Shown piece by piece: positions 52,526 to 59,703 of a stretch of 59,703 nucleotides of DNA; position 1 is the first letter of the stretch, and every line of letters starts with the position of its first letter. This stretch comes from CAZHTS01 sp964535315 (GTDB lineage: Bacteria > Chloroflexota > Anaerolineae > Anaerolineales > Anaerolineaceae). The translations under genes were made by a program, and so were the position numbers. The stretch is from positions 1-59,703 of the forward strand of contig CAZHTS010000023.1 in assembly GCA_964535315.1 (NCBI GenBank), in the 5' to 3' direction. The notes beneath the pieces were generated by a model that was not told the DNA's origin, did not search any database, and saw only the letters and a list, made by a program, of their open reading frames with translations.

Positions 52526-52951
52526 CTACTCCCGCGCCGGCCGGCGAGGGTGAGCGGTAACCCAAAAACAATATCCCAGGCAAAACAACGTCAGCCCCAG
52601 GGCAAACGGTCGGTTGACCTGAGTGTCCGCCGCCTGCTCCAACACCAACCGGTCGAGCCAATAACTGACCGCCATCCCCACCGCCGCCAGGCGGCTGACC
52701 GGCGCCCCCCAGGCGCTGCGCTGTAATAACCCCACCACTGCCACCAGGGCAGCTATCCCCCAGACCGCGCCGCCAAGCAGCAAGTACAACGGATCGACTG
52801 CGGTCAACCACTGGCGCAGCCAGGTCCACCCTTGAATGGCCTGTTGGAAACGCAGCCAACCTGCCAGCGAGCACAACACAAAACCAGCCATCAAAATGCG
52901 CACCCGCCAGCGGCTCGGGTCGGGAACGCTCAAAGTATCCAACGCGTTCAA
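52526..52951 (-). CDS. Small four-helix membrane protein
   Basis: 141 residues from a TTG start with AAGGAA upstream. Four hydrophobic helices: ILMAGFVLCSLAGWLRF, LYLLLGGAVWGIAALVAVVGLL, LAAVGMAVSYWL and FALGLTLFCLGYCFW. No catalytic motif. It is wedged between two GT39-type genes (3-base and 4-base gaps), so it is probably part of the same glycan-modifying unit. No family recognised. Confidence 0.7.
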   Translation of the reverse strand: MNALDTLSVPDPSRWRVRILMAGFVLCSLAGWLRFQQAIQGWTWLRQWLTAVDPLYLLLGGAVWGIAALVAVVGLLQRSAWGAPVSRLAAVGMAVSYWLDRLVLEQAADTQVNRPFALGLTLFCLGYCFWVTAHPRRPARE

Positions 52952-52954
52952 GGT

Positions 52955-55231
52955 CTATTCCTTAAAGGTAATTTCCCACAGGTGCACGTGTGCGATAGGG
53001 CCATCGTCGCTGCTAAGCACCTCTACGACCAGCCTGTCTGCCTCCAGGCGCTGATCGAAATCAATGACCATATCGCGCGGGTCGGGTACAGCCTCCAGGC
53101 TTTTCTGATAGATAAACGGCTCGCTGCGACCGGCCACGTACACCTTAATGGTGGCCTCGGTTGCCGTGCCGCCAATACGCAGCACCACTCCGCTCAGCGC
53201 GTGCGCCTGTGGGAAGGCCAATTCAATGGTGTACGGATTGGCCTCCAATGTGCGCGTAACCGTGTCAATGTCGCCATCGAACAGCGACTCAATCGCCCCC
53301 ATATCCAGGGGGGAATACCGCACCTCCAGGGTCTCATTGCCGACCTGTACGGCCGCATATTGTGGCTGGCGGGCGGCCATATGTTCTTCGGCCAGAATCT
53401 GCTCGATGTTATCCACGTATCGCAGCCGGACGAAATAGAACCCGGGCCGTCCGTCGGGATAGGGCAGGGTCTGCTCCAGGCGCACATCGGTAAATTTAGG
53501 ATTGTCGGGGACTTTGACGTATTCTTCCGGCAGCATGATAAACAAAGTATCGTCGCCGATCAGGCGATACTCAGAGATGAAACCATCGATACTACCCATT
53601 TCAAGGTTAGAATCATCACCCAGGAAAAAGCGCGCCACCACATTCGTGCCGTTCGTCCAGGAAGGCGAAAGGATGATGCGCGTGCCGGGGTGCGCCTGGT
53701 GATATTCGGCGATGGCAGGAAAAATCTGGTTGGCGCCATACTGCATCCCGGTCAGGCCGTAATCGGTGAACCAGGTCGGCCCGTTGACCAGGGCGTCGCC
53801 GAGCATGTAAACATTGCCGCCTGCTAAAACGGCAAAAACAACCATCGCCGGCCAGATACTGATCGTCCAGCGTCGCAACCAGCGCAGGCAGGCCTCAATC
53901 CCGATGGCTGTCAGCAAAGCCATTGGAACGACCATAAACAGCAAGCGGGTGATGCCCACCCCCACCAACGCCGCGCCGCTGGGCGCCGCCAGTACGGCCA
54001 GCAGCAGGGTGCGATAACGCACATCTTTGATCGAACGGGCAGCCAACACCAGCCCCACCAGGGCAAACGGCAGGCTCTGACGCAACAAATAGCCATACCC
54101 TTTCATGACATGGCGGGGCAGTTCAGTGGCATCGGGTAGATACCAGTAAAATGGATTGAGCCCGGCAGTATAGGTGCGCAAATAGGCCAGCAATTTCTCG
54201 GTGGGGCTGATATCCATCAGCCAGTACGACCCCAGCATTTTGAGATGATCCATTCTGGCGGTAGGATGGATCACCTGAAAACGAAGGTAAGGCAGTGCCA
54301 GCAACACCATCAGCCCCAGACCACGCGCAATCTGAGCGCGGTGCTGGTAGTGGTAACGGAAATCAACGCTGAACAGCAGCACAGCGGTCATCGCCACCAC
54401 CATTTGAGCGGGGCTGTAACTATAAAAGGTCAGTGCAGCAAAAAAGATGGCCGCATAGAGATATCGTCCAGATGCCGTCCGGTACATCAGATAGGCATAC
54501 AGAAAACAGGCATAGAAGGAGACCGCCAGAGCGGCCTCAAAGGCTGTGCGCGAATGCAAAAACCAGGCCGGCGTCAGCGACAACACCAGCACTGCCAGCC
54601 AGGGATACGGGCTCTTGAAAACGTTCCGGGCGCTGAACCCCACCGCCAGGGCCGCCAGAACGGAGATCAAGACGCATACGCCGCGCGTGGCCCATACAGA
54701 ACGATCGAACAATAGATATGGAAGCACCTGAACGTACACCGACAGGCTCAGGTTATACATATCACCGTTGGTGAAATAAGTAGGAAGCAGCACCTCATCG
54801 TAGCCGCGCAGATGATCGCGCAGGAAATCGGCGGCCAGCATGGTTTGCGCGGCCTCATCGGTGAAGAAGTAGATCGGGAACTGGGGCAAACCGATCATGC
54901 GAATCCCCAGATAGAGGACAACCGTCAGGATAAACAGCCTGTCTGCCCAGCCATGCGAAGAGACCGCCCGCCATAGCGCACGCGGCTGCACCGGTTGCGG
55001 CGCGGGCGGCGGTACAGGAACAGCCGGAGCCGGCAATTCGGCCCCAACCGGGTTCGTAAAAGTGAACGAACGCTTCTCCAACACCTCGCCGCTGGTCGAG
55101 CGGCTTTCGATGGTCACCTCAACCTGAGCGCCCGGAGAGAGATCAAGCTGCAAACACACATGGGTATCGCCGCTGGCGGAGGCCGGCGGCTCAGATAGAG
55201 GGGGCGGCAGAGGAGGAGAATCGGTGCACAT
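52955..55231 (-). CDS. GT39-type membrane glycosyltransferase with C-terminal discoidin-like domain
   Basis: 758 residues. The N-terminus (1-80) is a Pro-rich cytosolic region with a short beta domain. Membrane helices from about 90 to 470 hold a GT39-type core: FPIYFFTDEAAQTMLAADFL and LSLTPAWFLHSRTAFEAALAVSF. The part after the helices includes an external alpha/beta region. The last ~140 residues resemble a galactose-binding/F5-8 type C domain (ESLFDGDIDTVTRT, IELAFPQAHALSGVVLRIGG, VVEVLSSDDGPIAHVHLWEI). A carbohydrate-binding tail on a glycosyltransferase fits glycan assembly. A TATAAT lies 9 bases before the ATG and no ribosome site is seen. Confidence 0.8.
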   Translation of the reverse strand: MCTDSPPLPPPLSEPPASASGDTHVCLQLDLSPGAQVEVTIESRSTSGEVLEKRSFTFTNPVGAELPAPAVPVPPPAPQPVQPRALWRAVSSHGWADRLFILTVVLYLGIRMIGLPQFPIYFFTDEAAQTMLAADFLRDHLRGYDEVLLPTYFTNGDMYNLSLSVYVQVLPYLLFDRSVWATRGVCVLISVLAALAVGFSARNVFKSPYPWLAVLVLSLTPAWFLHSRTAFEAALAVSFYACFLYAYLMYRTASGRYLYAAIFFAALTFYSYSPAQMVVAMTAVLLFSVDFRYHYQHRAQIARGLGLMVLLALPYLRFQVIHPTARMDHLKMLGSYWLMDISPTEKLLAYLRTYTAGLNPFYWYLPDATELPRHVMKGYGYLLRQSLPFALVGLVLAARSIKDVRYRTLLLAVLAAPSGAALVGVGITRLLFMVVPMALLTAIGIEACLRWLRRWTISIWPAMVVFAVLAGGNVYMLGDALVNGPTWFTDYGLTGMQYGANQIFPAIAEYHQAHPGTRIILSPSWTNGTNVVARFFLGDDSNLEMGSIDGFISEYRLIGDDTLFIMLPEEYVKVPDNPKFTDVRLEQTLPYPDGRPGFYFVRLRYVDNIEQILAEEHMAARQPQYAAVQVGNETLEVRYSPLDMGAIESLFDGDIDTVTRTLEANPYTIELAFPQAHALSGVVLRIGGTATEATIKVYVAGRSEPFIYQKSLEAVPDPRDMVIDFDQRLEADRLVVEVLSSDDGPIAHVHLWEITFKE

Positions 55232-55240
55232 TCATTGTGG

Positions 55241-55246
55241 ATTATA
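55241..55246 (-). promoter_or_regulatory. -10 element of the GT39 operon, leaderless type
   Basis: The minus strand reads TATAAT, then 9 bases, then the ATG at 55231. Same geometry as the glycan operon at 25777. Confidence 0.45.
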
Positions 55247-55397
55247 CATCTTTAACACAAAACCTTCCCCGGAGAAGAAGCGTTATCTGGGTGCTTCGAA
55301 CAAAAACCCCATATCCGTAGCGGATCTTTTTGAGCATTTATACGTTTTTAAGTTAAAATCGGCGTTGGCCGGGCAATGACCTTACAAATTTGTTTGG

Positions 55398-55425
55398 TTG
55401 ACATAATACAAAACTCGGCTATACT
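55398..55425 (+). promoter_or_regulatory. Sigma70-type promoter of the modular surface protein gene
   Basis: TTGACA, a 16-base spacer, then TATACT. The start would be near 55432, giving a leader of about 70 bases. Confidence 0.75.
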
Positions 55426-55501
55426 GACAATAACTCATCTAGAATGCACTCAATGTTTTTTGTTGGGGGCTGACAGGCTCCTATGAAAGGAAAGATCTGC
55501 T

Positions 55502-57712
55502 ATGAAGATCTCGATTTGGGATATCCTATCTGTCGTTACGTTGCTGGCAATCGTGGGCTTGCTGCTCTTTTTCCTGGCTATTTTTGTCAATCCGGATAGC
55601 CCCTTGAACATGTTCAGGGCCCCAGCGTTACCGGCAACGATCGTTATCCCCAGCGCCACGCCGCCCAACCCGACCCTCCCCCCTACCTGGACATCGACCG
55701 GGCCGGCCATCAGCGAGACGCCGAACGAGCTAACACAAACGGCCATCGCCACCATGGCCACCGCCTACGAAGGCGAGGTGGTCATTTCGGGTACCGTGTT
55801 CACCTTCCCCACCTTCACCCCGACGGTCACACCGACCCCAACCTCCACGCTTACGCCGACCAAGGGCCCCACCAGCCCCACCAGCACCAAAGCCCCCACT
55901 AAGACCGCCGGCCCTTCTCCGACCAAGGCCCCCACAGCGACGGCAACCAACCCGGCCAACGTCACAAACGTCACCGAAAAATCAGGCATCAAGAGCGATG
56001 TCTGGCAAAAGACCAACAACCGTCCAACCTTCAAGTGGCTGGTGACCAAGGATATGTTTGAGTTCACCTGGTACTTTGGGCCCGACAAAGAAGGCACTTC
56101 CAATACCCGGGTGGCCATCCGTCACGACTCGAATTACGTCGAGTTCACCCCGCCGAGCACCCCGCTCGCCCACTGCGGCGCCTATTATCTGCGGCTCAAG
56201 ACCAAATATGCCATTGCTGCCAAGCCGGGTGGCATAGTGAAGTACATGGAATCCGACTGGAAGACGGTCTTTATCTTCAAGTACGACAACGACCCGCCGC
56301 GCGCCCCCTATTACGTCAGTCCGGGCATCAAGGGCGCCACGCGCGGTATCCAGAATATCTCGCCCGATCCCAGTTTTAACCTCTCGTGGGTAGACGGCGT
56401 CATCCTCGGCGCGGGCACCTACGTCATCGTCAGCGGCGACTACATCGGCTGGGACGTCGATCTGAACGGCGAGCTCGAGCCCTACATGTGCAGCGGCACC
56501 AAGGGTTACTACGTTTATTGGGGGCCGGATCCCAACGGTATAGACAAGAGCAACTTTGTCAAATCGCCGATTTATAACCCCAGAAAGATTACCCCGAACA
56601 CCTCTTACTTCCTGCGCGTGCAGACGGTCGACAACATGGACAACGTCTCCGACTGGCGCACGGTAGCGCTGGATGAGGATTACGACGTCACCACCGATCC
56701 GCTGCCGACGGTCGAACAGGCCGTGTTCTACTACGACACGGTCAAACCCAACAACCTGGGCGCCATTACGGTCAACAACGGCGTGATCAGCAATGGTCCG
56801 TTCACCAACGACGACGGCCCCACCTTCAGCTTTACCGGCGGCGAAGACCCGGTTGGTTTCCGCACCACGCCCATGTGGGGCTACCACATCGCCTTCAGCA
56901 CCGATCCCAACGCCAAACACGACTTTGTCCCCTATGATATCGGCGGCAATACCTACAGCCCCAACATCGGCAAGTCGGGCACGTATTTCCTGCGGGTGCG
57001 GGCAGTGGACTGGGCCGGCAATGCATCGTTGGAATGGTCCACCTTTGTCTATCGCTTTGACGACGTCGGTCCGGCGGGGGTGACCAAAGTCACCGAGGCC
57101 ACCGGCGCGCCCAGCAACGTCTTCCAAAACACCTTCAACGACCCCTACTTCAGTTGGACCGGGCCGGTAACCGACCCCGGCGACTCTAAGACCAGCAGCG
57201 GACCACGGGTGGAGTATTGGGTGTATTGGGGCACGGACCCGGATGCGGACCCCGCTTCGTTTACCGCCCAACCGGGCACCACCTTCGACCCCGGAGCGGT
57301 GACAACGGGCGAGTACTACCTGCGCATCATGACCATGGACAACGCCGGCAACCAGACCATCACCACGCCCTTTGTGCTCAAGTTCGACAACACACCGCCT
57401 ACCAACCCCACCTCGGCAGTAGAAAAGGGCGGGGCGCGCGACGGCGTGGCGCAAAAGAAGGTCAAGGCGCCCAAGTTCACCTGGAACGGCGCTTCGGATG
57501 ACGGCAGCGGCATCGTGGGCTACTACGTCTACTTCGGCGATGATCCCAACGGCACCTCGACCAAGCTGCAGAAATCGGCCAGCTACTCGGGCAAATCGGC
57601 CGCCGCCGGCGTCCCGTATTATCTGCGGATCAGCACTCGAGACAACGCCGGGAACGACTCGGGGGTCTGGGATACAATCTTCACCTTCATCTACGACCCA
57701 ACAGCCCCATAA
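55502..57712 (+). CDS. Membrane-anchored surface protein with five Ig/FN3-like modules
   Basis: 736 residues. One membrane helix at about 11-32; a Thr/Pro-rich linker of about 110 residues (TPTVTPTPTSTLTPTK); then five tandem beta-sandwich modules of about 100-130 residues. Each ends with a [Y/F][Y/F]LR[V/I/L]-type strand: YYLRLKTK, YFLRVQTVDN, YFLRVRAVDW, YYLRIMTMDN, YYLRISTRDN. Four of them contain a YxxxxTDP/GxDPN-like turn (GYYVYWGPDPNG, YWVYWGTDPDAD, GYYVYFGDDPNG). The topology puts the modules outside the cell. An adhesin, sheath or stalk role is likely but unproven. It has its own strong promoter and a terminator hairpin. Confidence 0.82.
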   Translation: MKISIWDILSVVTLLAIVGLLLFFLAIFVNPDSPLNMFRAPALPATIVIPSATPPNPTLPPTWTSTGPAISETPNELTQTAIATMATAYEGEVVISGTVFTFPTFTPTVTPTPTSTLTPTKGPTSPTSTKAPTKTAGPSPTKAPTATATNPANVTNVTEKSGIKSDVWQKTNNRPTFKWLVTKDMFEFTWYFGPDKEGTSNTRVAIRHDSNYVEFTPPSTPLAHCGAYYLRLKTKYAIAAKPGGIVKYMESDWKTVFIFKYDNDPPRAPYYVSPGIKGATRGIQNISPDPSFNLSWVDGVILGAGTYVIVSGDYIGWDVDLNGELEPYMCSGTKGYYVYWGPDPNGIDKSNFVKSPIYNPRKITPNTSYFLRVQTVDNMDNVSDWRTVALDEDYDVTTDPLPTVEQAVFYYDTVKPNNLGAITVNNGVISNGPFTNDDGPTFSFTGGEDPVGFRTTPMWGYHIAFSTDPNAKHDFVPYDIGGNTYSPNIGKSGTYFLRVRAVDWAGNASLEWSTFVYRFDDVGPAGVTKVTEATGAPSNVFQNTFNDPYFSWTGPVTDPGDSKTSSGPRVEYWVYWGTDPDADPASFTAQPGTTFDPGAVTTGEYYLRIMTMDNAGNQTITTPFVLKFDNTPPTNPTSAVEKGGARDGVAQKKVKAPKFTWNGASDDGSGIVGYYVYFGDDPNGTSTKLQKSASYSGKSAAAGVPYYLRISTRDNAGNDSGVWDTIFTFIYDPTAP

Positions 57713-57728
57713 ATTTCTGGTAAAATCA

Positions 57729-57757
57729 TTCAGGCCGGAGGACATCTCCGGCCTGAA
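57729..57757. terminator. Terminator-like hairpin after the surface protein gene
   Basis: A perfect 12-bp stem (TTCAGGCCGGAG / CTCCGGCCTGAA) with a 5-base loop, 16 bases after the stop. The following bases (GTTATATAAT) are only moderately T-rich. The other side (GTAAAATCA) gives TGATTTTAC on the minus strand. It is probably a terminator for the surface protein gene. Confidence 0.65.
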
Positions 57758-57761
57758 GTTA

Positions 57762-57767
57762 TATAAT
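57762..57767 (+). promoter_or_regulatory. Possible -10 element of gatCA
   Basis: TATAAT immediately after the hairpin, 35 bases before gatC. Its -35 would fall in the hairpin stem. Weak. Confidence 0.3.
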
Positions 57768-57802
57768 AAGGAAATACACCATCCTCTTTGGGTAGCGCAC
57801 AT

Positions 57803-58123
57803 ATGACGGATCAAATTAGCTCTGAGATCTTCAATCATCTGGTCGATCTGGCTGCATTGGAACTGGATGCGACCGAGGCGGAGTATTTGCGCCGCCAGCT
57901 AAATAACCAGCTCAAGGCCATCCACGAGTTGGAAGCCATCCCGTTGGACGCCGATCTGGCAATCACTTCGCACGGCGTGCCGTACACTGTCGCCAGCAGC
58001 CCGGCGCTGCGTGAAGACGTCTGGCAGCCCTTTCCGAAGCCGGAACGGATACTGGGCCAGGCGCCGCAGTTCGAGTATGGCTACATTATCGTCCCGGATA
58101 TCCCTCACATAACACTGGAATGA
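57803..58123 (+). CDS. gatC: Asp/Glu-tRNA amidotransferase subunit C
   Basis: 106 residues from the ATG at 57803. N-terminal helices with VDLAALELDATEAEYLRRQL and the typical GatC middle IHELEAIPLDADLAITSHGV; a C-terminal hydrophobic belt region ends IVPDIPHITLE. GatC wraps around GatA and GatB in the complex that converts Glu-tRNA(Gln), or Asp-tRNA(Asn), to the amide form. gatA begins 3 bases after its stop. Confidence 0.9.
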   Translation: MTDQISSEIFNHLVDLAALELDATEAEYLRRQLNNQLKAIHELEAIPLDADLAITSHGVPYTVASSPALREDVWQPFPKPERILGQAPQFEYGYIIVPDIPHITLE

Positions 58124-58126
58124 GCC

Positions 58127-59703
58127 ATGCAACCCTGTGATCTGTCTGCACACGAATTAAGCACGTTGCTGCGCCAGCGTAAGCTCTCGGCCGTAGAAAT
58201 CCTCGAGTCCTGTTTGCAGCGCACCGCAGCGGTGGACGGGCGACCTGGCGCCCTCGATTCAGGCCCGGAACAGCCCGAAGACGCCCAACGCGTCCACGCT
58301 TTCATCACGTTGACGCCCGAACGCGCCCGCGCCCAGGCCGAGGCCGTAGATCGCAAACTGGCCGCCGGCGAAAACCCCGGCCCGCTGGCCGGCATTCCTT
58401 TTACGGTCAAAGACATCTTCTGCGTGGAAGGCACGCCTTCCACGGCGGCCTCACGCATCCTGGCCAATTTTAACGCTCCCTACACCGCCACCCCGGTGGA
58501 ACGGATGGAAGCCGCCGGCGCGGTCATGGTCGGCAAGGTCAACCTGGACGAGTTCACCTACGGTTCTTCGAACGAGTCTTCGGCCTTCCAACCCAGCACG
58601 CGTAACCCGTGGGACACCCGCCGGGTACCGGGCGGCTCCTCAGGCGGCAGCGTCGCTTCGGTTGCCGCCGGCGAGGCGGCCCTCTCGCTTGGCACCGACA
58701 CCGCCGGTTCCATCCGCCAGCCGGCCGCCTTCTGCGGCGTGGTGGGGGTCAAACCCACCTACGGGCGCGTCTCGCGCTACGGGCTGATTGCCTTTGGTTC
58801 CTCGCTGGATTGTCCCGGCCCGGTGGCGCGCAACGTGCGCGACGCCGCCATGATGCTGCAAACCATCGCCGGCCCCGACCCGCGCGACAGCACCGCCGCC
58901 AACGTCCCCGCCGGCGATTACCTCGCCGCCCTGGAACAGGGCGTGCGCGGGCTGCGTATCGGCCTGTCGCCGGACTATTTCCGCATCACCTTCCCCGACC
59001 CACAGACGGGCGAATACAGCGAACAGCCCCTGCCGGTCGAGATCGAAGCCTCCGTACGCCGGGCGGCGCAGCTGCTGGCCGACATGGGCGCCGAGATCGT
59101 CGAAGACGTGCCCATGCCCAACACCCGCTACGGCATCCCGGCCTATTTCGTCATCAGCCGGGTCGAGGCCGCTTCGAATCTGCACCGCTACGACGGCGTC
59201 AAATACGGCTACCGCACGCCCGAACGCTGCGACGACCTGCGCCAGATGTACAAGAAAAGCCGCGCCCAGGGCTTCGGCCCCCAGCCCAAGCTGCGCATCC
59301 TGATGGGCATGTACGTCAGCGCCGCCCAGTACAGCGAGCAATATTACAACCGGGCGCTGCGCGTCCGCTCGCTCATCCGCCGCGACTTCGACCAGGCCTT
59401 CGACCCGCAAGGTTCTTACCGCCTGGACGCCCTGCTCACCCCGACCACCCCCACCACCGCCTTCCCCATGGCGGCGGTGTACGGCGACTCGGTGCTGATG
59501 CAGTACGCCGACCAGTTGACCGTACCGGCCAACCACGCCGGCGTGCCGGGGCTCTCATTGCCGGGCGGGCTGGATGGTGATGGGCTGCCGGTGGGCATCC
59601 AACTGCTCGGCCCGGATTACAGCGAGGCCACCCTGCTGCGCATCGGGCGCGCCTACGAAAACGCCACCGAGGGCGACGAATGGCGCAAGGTCAAACCCGG
59701 GGT
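58127..59703 (+). CDS. gatA: Asp/Glu-tRNA amidotransferase subunit A (3' end outside window)
   Basis: 525 codons are visible and the frame is still open at the window edge. The amidase triad is complete: Lys95 (FTVKDIF), cis-Ser171 (VPGGSSGGS) and nucleophile Ser195 (TDTAGSIRQPA). GKVNLDEFTYGSS and KPTYGRVSRYGL are as in GatA. GatA releases ammonia from Gln for GatB. Odd points: residues about 38-53 hold an insertion after RTAAVDG that shifts the triad by about 16-17 against usual GatA numbering; the nucleophile motif has Ala where Gly is usual; and a PQTGEYSEQ-type insert occurs later. The gene follows gatC by 3 bases. Confidence 0.93.
   Translation, partial: MQPCDLSAHELSTLLRQRKLSAVEILESCLQRTAAVDGRPGALDSGPEQPEDAQRVHAFITLTPERARAQAEAVDRKLAAGENPGPLAGIPFTVKDIFCVEGTPSTAASRILANFNAPYTATPVERMEAAGAVMVGKVNLDEFTYGSSNESSAFQPSTRNPWDTRRVPGGSSGGSVASVAAGEAALSLGTDTAGSIRQPAAFCGVVGVKPTYGRVSRYGLIAFGSSLDCPGPVARNVRDAAMMLQTIAGPDPRDSTAANVPAGDYLAALEQGVRGLRIGLSPDYFRITFPDPQTGEYSEQPLPVEIEASVRRAAQLLADMGAEIVEDVPMPNTRYGIPAYFVISRVEAASNLHRYDGVKYGYRTPERCDDLRQMYKKSRAQGFGPQPKLRILMGMYVSAAQYSEQYYNRALRVRSLIRRDFDQAFDPQGSYRLDALLTPTTPTTAFPMAAVYGDSVLMQYADQLTVPANHAGVPGLSLPGGLDGDGLPVGIQLLGPDYSEATLLRIGRAYENATEGDEWRKVKPG

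Noticed and set aside
55982..57838. 618-codon open frame antisense to the surface protein
   Set aside because: Val/Gly/Asp-rich mirror of the repeat modules; no signal, ribosome site or family motif.
58609..59580. 323-codon open frame in a second frame at the right edge
   Set aside because: It overlaps gatA in another frame; the gatA frame has the full amidase triad and runs off the window.

Overview
The window is a GC-rich bacterial chromosome segment, gene-dense on both strands. It most resembles a filamentous Chloroflexota (Anaerolineae-like) organism. This is an inference from the gene content: single-TPR membrane proteins with beta-propellers, MalT-type and NB-ARC STAND regulators, Pro/Thr-rich anchored surface proteins, a Ccm-type cytochrome c maturation operon, DUF385-type (F420-like) proteins, and GatC-GatA. 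No rRNA, tRNA, CRISPR array, insertion sequence or prophage was seen.

Layout. 120-1121: secreted SGNH-like lipoprotein. 1133-10387 (minus): five genes for envelope proteins. Two paralogous TPR-membrane-WD40 proteins flank a PEGA/beta-propeller protein, an M23 peptidase lipoprotein and a TPR/LppM-like protein. The two paralogs share a 357-bp block with no mismatch. 10630-18944 (plus): a complete cytochrome c maturation operon in the order ccmE-F-H-G, ccmI-like, a di-haem cytochrome lipoprotein, ccmA-B-C-D. Its CcmE carries a CxxxY motif instead of the usual haem-binding His, yet CcmH is present. 18938-21187 (minus): NB-ARC/TPR regulator. 21326-25777 (minus): four-gene glycan operon (GT2, GT4, pyruvyl transferase, GT4). 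25881-32980: CBS membrane protein, Tag DNA glycosylase, LLM flavin oxidoreductase, WD40 protein, MtfA-like metallopeptidase, amidase. 33032-38815 (minus): signalling operon of a giant Cache/PAS/PocR histidine kinase, a response regulator and a REC-PAS-HD-GYP protein. 39129-40313: CoA-binding protein and small oxidoreductase genes. 40416-49042: MalT-like LuxR regulator divergent from a diguanylate cyclase, then HpaI-type aldolase, MurJ, GNAT and SagB-type oxidoreductase genes. 49043-49446: non-coding, with nonanucleotide-periodic repeats. 49447-55231 (minus): CYTH protein and two large GT39-type membrane proteins. 55502-57712: five-module surface protein. 57803-end: gatC and gatA, the latter cut by the window edge.

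How the genes fit together. The ccm operon attaches haem to exported cytochromes, and one substrate, the di-haem lipoprotein, is encoded inside it. The glycan operon, MurJ, the GT39 proteins, the M23 lipoprotein and the propeller proteins all point to envelope construction. The HD-GYP protein and the GGEEF cyclase are opposing c-di-GMP enzymes about 9 kb apart.

The best candidates for something new are the propeller/M23 cassette with its duplicated block, the mixed CcmE(Cys)+CcmH maturation system with CcmI-like helices on two proteins, the inverted repeat between the MalT-like regulator and the cyclase, and several starts placed as leaderless transcripts.
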